Origin: an uncultured Allobaculum sp.
GTDB taxonomy: Bacteria; Bacillota_I; Bacilli_A; Erysipelotrichales; Erysipelotrichaceae
Direction: 5' to 3'
Assembly (NCBI GenBank): GCA_910577085.1
Contig: CAJTLE010000100.1
Coordinates: forward strand, 1-10,560
Length of the DNA stretch: 10,560 bases
Below the pieces are notes generated by a model. The model had not been told where the DNA came from. It searched no databases and saw only the letters and a list, made by a program, of their open reading frames with translations. How positions within the stretch are numbered: position 1 is the stretch's first letter; every line of letters begins with the position of its first letter. A program made the position numbers and the translations under genes. Shown in pieces: positions 5,859-10,560 of the stretch.

Positions 5859-7457
5859 ATGAAAAATAAATGGATCCGTTCTGCCCTGGTTCTTCCTTTA
5901 ACTACAGGGATGATCTTTACGCAGCTGACGCCTCTTCTGGCCAATGAAGTCGATTTTGAAGAAACAAATCAGTCTTCTTCAGCAGATGACTTCACGAAAG
6001 AAACAGAAGTCAGTGCCAAAACTGAAAGAAAAGAAGAAATCCAGGATGGAACTTTAGAAACCGGCAATGCCGGCTCGCTTTATGAATTACAGCAGGCGAA
6101 AAAAGCCATTGAAAATGAAATGGCCACTCAGGGATCTTCGGCCGAATTAGAAGCCCAGCTGAGTCTGATCAAGGAGCGCATCGCCAGCTATGCAACCCAG
6201 GAAATGTATCGGCTTTACAACTCAAACAGTGGCGAACATTTTTACACGGCCAACACGAATGAGCGCGACGTGCTTATCAAAGCGGGCTGGAAAGATGAAG
6301 GCATCGGCTGGTATGCACCAATTCGTCAGGGCATCCCGGTGTATCGTCTCTATAACCCCAATGGCGAACACCACTACACAACCAGTGCCGCTGAACGTGA
6401 TAATCTGATCAGCGTTGGCTGGAAAGATGAAGGGGAAGGCTGGAAGTCTTTAACCAATGAAGATGCTTTCGGCCAGCCGCTCTATCGTCAGTACAATCCA
6501 AACCAGAAACTGTGCAACCACAACTACACCACAAGTCTTGCCGAACATGAAGCTTTGATCGGCATGGGCTGGAAAGACGAAGGCATTGGCTGGAACGGTG
6601 TGGATGTCATCTATCAGGAAAATAAAGACGGCAATCTGCGGATTTATAAAACCGATACGATGGAACAGATTTTTGGCCTGTATACCTATGGCGGCCAGAG
6701 TTTCTATCTGGATCCTGCCAATGATGGCGTTGCCGTTAAGAATGGCAAATGCCAGATCAATGGCAAGAACTATCTCTTTAACGAGCAGGGCCAGATGATC
6801 CGTTCCAAAGGCTGGGTGGATTTTGGAGGTCAGCGTTACTGGATCAATGACGATGGCTCGCTGGCAACCGGACTTGTGTTTGTTTCCAAAGAACAGACGG
6901 GTGAAGCTTCTCACTACCTGGTTTTTGATGAACAGGGAAGCCTGGTTCGTAATGGCCAGAGCGGCAGCTATCAGGCTGATGCCAACGGCTGGCTGACCAA
7001 CCCCAATGGCGATCAGATGATGAAACAGTTCTGCCATGATACCTATGCGAAAACGGGCCGGGATCTGGAAGCGATGTTCCGCTATGTGGGGGATACCCTG
7101 ACTTATGTGAAGAAAGATCCGGCCTGGTTTGAACCAGCGCCGGGCCTAAGCCATGTCCAGAACTATGCTTACCTTGGATTTACAACCAGCCAGGGCAACT
7201 GTTTCTCTTATGCGGCCATGTTTGTCCATTTAGCAAGAGAAGCCGGCTATGAAATCCGCTTTGTGAAAGGCCAGGTAGCCACCATTTATGGCAACAATGT
7301 GGATCATGGCTGGACTGAAATCAAGCTCAATGGCCAGTGGTATATCTGCGATCCAAACTTCTATGAAGACTATCCATTCGGATACACTTACATGAGACCA
7401 ATCGACCGCACTCCATTTACCTATATCCGTCCGGCTGACGCTTACAACTTCCAGTAA
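5859..7457 (+). CDS. Secreted wall-binding protein: DUF5648 repeats plus transglutaminase-like domain (paralogue 2)
   Basis: This 532-residue tandem paralogue has the same plan. Signal peptide about 1-28 (LLA cleavage); linker about 25 residues shorter and different in sequence (29-70); helical segment (73-112) nearly identical to paralogue 1; three DUF5648-type units (116-152, 158-196, 207-246); wall-binding repeats (about 260-380); transglutaminase-like domain with Cys448 (GNCFSYA), His483 (DHGWTEI) and Asp498 (YICDPNF). The binding half is almost unchanged, including a run of over 80 residues with one difference around 320-404. The catalytic domain differs at many positions around the triad, which suggests a different substrate. 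The ribosome site is weak (only AAGAAGAAGA), so translation may be low or coupled. The first unit reads NSNSGE instead of NPNSGE. Confidence 0.88.
   Translation: MKNKWIRSALVLPLTTGMIFTQLTPLLANEVDFEETNQSSSADDFTKETEVSAKTERKEEIQDGTLETGNAGSLYELQQAKKAIENEMATQGSSAELEAQLSLIKERIASYATQEMYRLYNSNSGEHFYTANTNERDVLIKAGWKDEGIGWYAPIRQGIPVYRLYNPNGEHHYTTSAAERDNLISVGWKDEGEGWKSLTNEDAFGQPLYRQYNPNQKLCNHNYTTSLAEHEALIGMGWKDEGIGWNGVDVIYQENKDGNLRIYKTDTMEQIFGLYTYGGQSFYLDPANDGVAVKNGKCQINGKNYLFNEQGQMIRSKGWVDFGGQRYWINDDGSLATGLVFVSKEQTGEASHYLVFDEQGSLVRNGQSGSYQADANGWLTNPNGDQMMKQFCHDTYAKTGRDLEAMFRYVGDTLTYVKKDPAWFEPAPGLSHVQNYAYLGFTTSQGNCFSYAAMFVHLAREAGYEIRFVKGQVATIYGNNVDHGWTEIKLNGQWYICDPNFYEDYPFGYTYMRPIDRTPFTYIRPADAYNFQ
6231..6298 (+). 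repeat. 68-bp block identical to 4513-4580
   Basis: This is the second copy of the identical block, in the first DUF5648 unit of paralogue 2. The corresponding region of the third gene (around 8211-8230) diverges quickly at the base level. Confidence 0.9.
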
Positions 7458-7497
7458 GTGGATTTTGATCGGGGCGATCAGAAAATCTGTAAGTCTG

Positions 7498-7557
7498 AAA
7501 GGGACTGCTCTGTTTTCTCGCTTTTTATGAGGATCAGGTGATGTCCCTTTTTCTTTC
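7498..7557 (+). terminator. Candidate terminator after paralogue 2
   Basis: AAAGGGAC (7498-7505) pairs with GTCCCTTT (7543-7550), followed by TTCTTTC. The 37-nt loop is long, so it is weaker than the other two terminators here, but it lies about 40 nt after the stop codon of paralogue 2. Confidence 0.5.
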
Positions 7558-7646
7558 GGTCATTTTCGATCCTTGGCAAACTGGAAACGACCAGAGAATG
7601 GCCCGGAGAGAACAGACCAGAAAGACAAAGAGAAAATGGTTGGGAA

Positions 7647-7674
7647 TTGAAAGAGGAATAAACCAGTTTAAAAA
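7647..7674 (+). promoter_or_regulatory. Weak promoter candidate upstream of the C39 protein gene
   Basis: TTGAAA (7647-7652; 5/6) and TAAAAA (7669-7674; 4/6) are spaced 16 nt. If used, transcription would start near 7681 and the leader would contain the strong hairpin at 7724-7780, making it an attenuator. The region is A-rich, so a chance match is likely. Confidence 0.25.
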
Positions 7675-7723
7675 GTGGCTGGTTCTACGTAAATTGGCTT
7701 TTACCGTATACATTCCACCTGAT

Positions 7724-7780
7724 AGCCGCAATAATAGCCGAGGCGATCATGGGTGATGCCGGCTTTTGCGGCTGTTTTTT
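7724..7780 (+). terminator. Nested terminator-type hairpin just upstream of the C39 protein gene
   Basis: AGCCGCAA (7724-7731) pairs with TTGCGGCT (7766-7773). Inside it AGCC/GGCT (7736-7739 with 7761-7764), GGC/GCC (7742-7744 with 7758-7760) and ATCA/TGAT continue the stem to a short TGGG loop. A T6 run (7775-7780) and more T-rich sequence follow. It looks like a functional intrinsic terminator, but it sits only 46 nt before the next start codon and about 265 nt after the previous stop. Confidence 0.7.
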
Positions 7781-7826
7781 GTTCCCATTTTTATTCAATG
7801 CAACTCAATAGACGAAGAAAGGAATT

Positions 7827-9545
7827 ATGATGAAAAAATTACTCCCCCTGGTTCTGGGAGCGCTGCTTGCAGGACAGTCGGTTTCGCTGCCTGTTCTGGC
7901 AGATGAATTTGATGAGTCTGAAGATCAGACATCCACAATCCAGACTGCCGATTCTTCCGGTGAAAACGACCAGAACCAACAAAAACAACTGACTTCAAAT
8001 CCGCCCGCTTCCTTTTCAGAGTCTTCCGACCAGGAAGAGGCTGAAATCAAAGAAACGGGCAAAAAAGCATCTCAAACAGAAAGCAGGTCCCAAAAAGACG
8101 AGCCGAAGGAAACGGAAATATCCCAATTGGATGGGCAGGAGGCTTCAAAGTCCGACAAGCAGGGACCTTCCAAATTTTCCCCGGTGTATCGAATGTATAA
8201 TCCGAACAGCGGCGAACATTTTTATACGCTGTCGATCGTTGAGCGCGATTTCTTAATTGCGGCGACCTGGGATTATGAAGGGATCAGCTGGTTTATTGAT
8301 GAAACCCAGAATGGCGATCCGCTTTTCAGACTGTATAATCCCAATACCGGTGACCATCACTACACCACAGATGCCGAAGAACGCGATGCGTTAGTCGGTT
8401 TTGGATGGAAAGACGAAGGGATTTCCTGGCATACCGACTTAAAAGAACGCACACCGGTTTATCGGCTTTACAACCCCAATGAAAAAGGAGCGGGCAGCCA
8501 TCACTATACGACCAGCCTGCAAGAATACCAGGCGCTGGATGAAATTGGCTGGGTGGCAGAAGGAGAACGCTTCTTTGCGGTTCCTCCTCAGGAATTCAAA
8601 GAAGTCATGGTCAATGGCCAGGTGGGAACGGTCTATGAAGGACCGGATGGATCAAGAGCCAGCGGTCTGCAGACTATCGGCGGCAAGATCTACTACTTTG
8701 ATCCAGCCACCAATTTCATGGTGAAAGATACCCTGTTTACCGATCCGGCTACGCAAGCCCGTTACTATTTTGGTGAAAACGGCCAGGCAAAGACTGGACC
8801 AGTTACGGTCAATGGCCAGCTGCTGACGTTTGCCAAGAATGGGCAGCAGCTGTTTTCAAGATTATGTGCAATGGGTGCAAAAGGAATTGCCTACAACCTG
8901 AATGCGGAGGGAACGCCAGATGGAAGTTCATTCCAGGCGGGCCGTGTTTCGTATGTTCCAGAAGCCAATGGGATGATTGAAAAGACAACTTTTAATTCCA
9001 TTCCCCTGTATATGCAGACAGACAGCCGCTGGGGTAATATCTGGTTTGACAATGTTAACTTTGCCAATCTTGGCTGCGTGCCAACCGTCATGGCTTCCAT
9101 TATTAATACTTTTACTTCCGCCACGGTCACACCGATTTCCCTGGGCTATCTGCTTGAAAAAGAAGGCTATATGAATGGTTCCTATTCTTCAGATAAACCC
9201 TTAGGAACATTGACCAGTGCCAATCTTTATATGGCGGATCTGTATGGACTGAAATGCCATGACTGGCTGTCGCTGGAAGAAACCCGAGCTCTGCTCAAAG
9301 CCGGTGGACTGGTTTCCTTGACAGCCGGACCTGGGCGTTGGGCCGATGAATATATTGATCATCAGGTTCTGATTTACGGTTATGACCATGGAAATGTCTG
9401 GGTTCACGATCCTTATGATGCTTCTCGCTCTGGTTTTTATGCTTTAGAGTATGTCTATAACCAGAAGAGCGTAAGCACGCCGGAAGAAGGAAGCTCAGTT
9501 TTCGGCTTTGAAAATCCGGCCGCCAATGCGTATTTTGATTTCTGA
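7827..9545 (+). CDS. Secreted protein: DUF5648 repeats, wall-binding-like repeats, C39-like cysteine peptidase domain
   Basis: The product is 572 residues. It has a signal peptide (1-25, cleavage after VLA), a long Ser/Glu/Gln-rich disordered linker (26-115), three DUF5648-type units (about 118-157, 164-203, 209-250) with YRMYNPNSGEHFYT and GWKDEGISW motifs, and degenerate YYF/GQ-type wall-binding repeats (about 263-345). A C39-like peptidase domain (Peptidase_C39_2 type) occupies about 391-545. Expected active residues are present: Gln397 (MQTDSRWG), Cys417 (LGCVPTVMAS), His512 (DHQVLIYGYD) and Asp528 (VHDPYD). It is not fused to an ABC transporter, so it is unlikely to be a bacteriocin exporter; a wall-bound cysteine peptidase of unknown substrate is more likely. 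AAAGGA (7818-7823) favours the second ATG (7830, 6 nt) over the first (3 nt). It shares front-end modules with the two genes upstream but not their catalytic head. Confidence 0.87.
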   Translation: MMKKLLPLVLGALLAGQSVSLPVLADEFDESEDQTSTIQTADSSGENDQNQQKQLTSNPPASFSESSDQEEAEIKETGKKASQTESRSQKDEPKETEISQLDGQEASKSDKQGPSKFSPVYRMYNPNSGEHFYTLSIVERDFLIAATWDYEGISWFIDETQNGDPLFRLYNPNTGDHHYTTDAEERDALVGFGWKDEGISWHTDLKERTPVYRLYNPNEKGAGSHHYTTSLQEYQALDEIGWVAEGERFFAVPPQEFKEVMVNGQVGTVYEGPDGSRASGLQTIGGKIYYFDPATNFMVKDTLFTDPATQARYYFGENGQAKTGPVTVNGQLLTFAKNGQQLFSRLCAMGAKGIAYNLNAEGTPDGSSFQAGRVSYVPEANGMIEKTTFNSIPLYMQTDSRWGNIWFDNVNFANLGCVPTVMASIINTFTSATVTPISLGYLLEKEGYMNGSYSSDKPLGTLTSANLYMADLYGLKCHDWLSLEETRALLKAGGLVSLTAGPGRWADEYIDHQVLIYGYDHGNVWVHDPYDASRSGFYALEYVYNQKSVSTPEEGSSVFGFENPAANAYFDF

Positions 9546-9564
9546 TCTCAGTCATCAAATAAAA

Positions 9565-9600
9565 TAGAAAACTAGACGAGCTTGCGAGACTAATTTTCTA
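9565..9600 (+). terminator. Imperfect hairpin after the C39 protein gene
   Basis: TAGAAAA (9565-9571) pairs with TTTTCTA (9594-9600), with TAG/CTA continuing inward past one mismatch. The loop contains CGAGCTTGCGAG. It begins about 20 nt after the stop codon, and its T-rich right arm could serve as the release tract. It may be this gene's terminator, or part of the boundary with the insertion element. Confidence 0.45.
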
Positions 9601-9618
9601 TTGAGCCGACACGTCAAA

Positions 9619-9674
9619 AGCCCTGGCTGCGGCAATATTCCAAGAAGCTAAGGGAATATTTTGAAGTCAGGGCT
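9619..9674 (-). other. Large two-tier hairpin downstream of the transposase gene (possible oriIS end or terminator)
   Basis: AGCCCTG (9619-9625) pairs with CAGGGCT (9668-9674), and inside it AATATTCC (9634-9641) pairs with GGAATATT (9653-9660), 8 bp perfect. Read on the minus strand the outer stem ends CAGGGCTTTTG, so it could terminate the transposase transcript. IS91-family elements carry a hairpin-bearing origin end downstream of the transposase gene; this structure is in the right place for that role. The exact boundary and target tetranucleotide cannot be fixed from one copy. Confidence 0.45.
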
Positions 9675-9813
9675 ATCATTATAATTTTTGAAACAACACT
9701 ATATAGATTGGTTATGACCCGTTGAGAGAAGGCTGGAACTGAAATTTCCGAAAGAGATGGCATAGTTCCCCCTTTCCCCCATAGATGCGAATGAATTTTT
9801 AGCGCTATGAAGG

Positions 9814-10560
9814 TTATGGATAAACTGCTCGAGGAGGCCCAAAGAGCCTTATGCATTCCCATGAACTGATGTACTCCATAAGCTCACCACATTTTTTGCA
9901 TCGGCCAATCGATTGTTTGGGAAACATTTTATCGAGTACTTTGAATAATGGGTTTCTCTCCTTGGAAGTTACATCCGCAATGGTGACTGGCTTGTCAGAA
10001 CGACTGCCTGATTTGAGTTTGGTTTCTTTGATCAGTTCCTTCAGTCGAGGGACCAGAGAACCTTTGCGGCCGCTGCTCAAAAAGCCATAACCACGCTTGG
10101 TAGTAAAATACCGGGGCGGAATATGCATCATGAATCGTCGGAGGAATTCCTGGGCGGTAAGTTCCATTGTTTTGATCTTGTTCCCATCTCGATAGTCCTT
10201 GTATTTGAATGTCACTATTCCATTCTCGTATGACACAATGCGGCTTTCAGTAATGGCCACTCTGTTGACATAGCGGCCCAGGTATTCAATGACATGAGAT
10301 GGATCGCCTGTAGATTCACGGATTTCAACGTTCCATTTCTTATTGAGGGACTTGTGAATGATACTGTTTAGCTCTCTTTTATCAAAGACTTCATCAGATA
10401 AGAAGTGTTCGTTGAGCCGGGCCATGAATTCATCTCTGAATTTAGCTGCGAGAGCTTTGACGGGGAAAAGAAATGGCCTGCCATCTTTTGTGGTTCGCTT
10501 TGGAGTGACCCATTCACCCGAGTCCGTCAGAGCCCCTGCACAGAAAATCACATGGATGTG
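9814..10560 (-). CDS. IS91-family transposase, C-terminal part (HUH/Y2 rolling-circle type)
   Basis: The frame is open to the window edge, so the N-terminus (including any zinc-finger region) is missing. About 248 residues are visible. They begin H-I-H-V-I-F-C-A-G, the His-hydrophobic-His metal-binding motif of HUH enzymes (10552-10560). The YLGRYVNRVAI motif supplies the paired catalytic tyrosines in Y-x3-Y spacing (codons at 10282-10284 and 10270-10272). Next come YKDYRDGNK and EFLRRFMMHIPPRYF...RGYGFLSSGRK, standard for the Y2_Tnp family of IS91/IS801/IS1294 transposases. A C-terminal CKKC with a further Cys may bind zinc. It nicks and rejoins single-stranded DNA through a tyrosine link. 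The stop is TAA (9814-9816 on the complement). No frameshift is seen in the visible part, so it may be active. Confidence 0.9.
   Translation of the reverse strand, partial: HIHVIFCAGALTDSGEWVTPKRTTKDGRPFLFPVKALAAKFRDEFMARLNEHFLSDEVFDKRELNSIIHKSLNKKWNVEIRESTGDPSHVIEYLGRYVNRVAITESRIVSYENGIVTFKYKDYRDGNKIKTMELTAQEFLRRFMMHIPPRYFTTKRGYGFLSSGRKGSLVPRLKELIKETKLKSGSRSDKPVTIADVTSKERNPLFKVLDKMFPKQSIGRCKKCGELMEYISSWECIRLFGPPRAVYP

Larger units (their letters stand above)
7458..7826 (+). other. Noncoding gap between paralogue 2 and the C39 protein gene
   Basis: This 369-nt gap holds inverted repeats rather than a convincing gene: TGATC/GATCA (7466-7480), a terminator-like pair (7498-7550), AACCAG/CTGGTT (7661-7684) and a strong nested hairpin (7724-7780). 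A 72-codon plus-strand frame (7538-7756) is basic and low in recognisable character and runs through the hairpins; I do not call it. Confidence 0.6.
9619..10560 (-). mobile_element. 3' part of an IS91-family insertion sequence, cut by the window edge
   Basis: The element is recognised from its HUH/Y2-type transposase. The left limit is placed provisionally at the large hairpin (9619); the true end could lie anywhere from about 9600 to 9700. The region 9675-9813 between hairpin and transposase stop has no gene. IS91 elements transpose by single-strand rolling-circle-type copying and make no target duplication, so no flanking repeats are expected. Confidence 0.6.

Noticed and set aside
7538..7756. 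72-codon basic plus-strand frame in the gap before the C39 gene
   Set aside because: It spans several strong inverted repeats and shows no family motif; more likely noncoding leader or terminator DNA.
9581..9584. CTTG in the loop of the hairpin at 9565-9600 as an IS91-type target site
   Set aside because: CTTG/GTTC tetranucleotides are known for IS91 targets, but the orientation relative to this minus-strand element does not fit clearly, and a 4-base match is expected by chance.
9614..9862. 82-codon minus-strand frame overlapping the transposase C-terminus
   Set aside because: It overlaps the recognised transposase in another frame and runs through the large hairpin at the element end; no motif supports it.

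Overview
The window looks like a chromosomal segment of a Gram-positive Bacillota bacterium. A gut- or mouth-type member of the Erysipelotrichia is my best guess, but this rests only on protein style: purine-rich Shine-Dalgarno sites, Ala-X-Ala signal peptides, a lipobox lipoprotein, and secreted proteins that combine YRLYNPNSGEHFYT-type (DUF5648-like) repeats with glucan/choline-binding-type wall repeats. Nothing in the window fixes the species.

Layout. Positions 1-230 hold the end of whatever lies upstream and a hairpin with its U-tract on the minus strand. At 231-3052 there is a tight two-gene operon: an AlgI/PatB-like MBOAT O-acyltransferase (TTG start) followed 14 nt later by an AlgX/AlgJ/DHHW-type SGNH-like partner, together a surface-polymer O-acetylation cassette. 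A short lipoprotein with a seven-copy EPVYx pentapeptide repeat follows (3328-3759) and ends in a strong intrinsic terminator (3797-3838).

From 4066 to 9545 three secreted proteins lie in a row. The first two (4066-5736 and 5859-7457) are tandem paralogues: signal peptide, acidic linker, short helical segment, three DUF5648 units, about five wall-binding repeats, and a transglutaminase-like Cys-His-Asp domain. The third (7827-9545) has the same front end but carries a C39-like cysteine peptidase domain (Gln-Cys-His-Asp). The noncoding gaps hold several strong inverted repeats, including a dyad-flanked promoter with a long leader before the first gene and a nested terminator-like hairpin just before the third. 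At 9814-10560, on the minus strand, is the C-terminal part of an IS91-family HUH transposase, which runs off the window edge.

Together the genes describe cell-surface business: one operon is expected to acetylate an extracellular polymer, and the paralogue array is expected to place cysteine-dependent enzymes on the wall through shared binding modules. The most interesting signals are the shared binding chassis with swapped or diverged catalytic heads, a 68-bp identical block suggesting gene conversion, and a short shared C-terminal Ala-Tyr signature in all three secreted proteins. No CRISPR array, tRNA or rRNA was seen.
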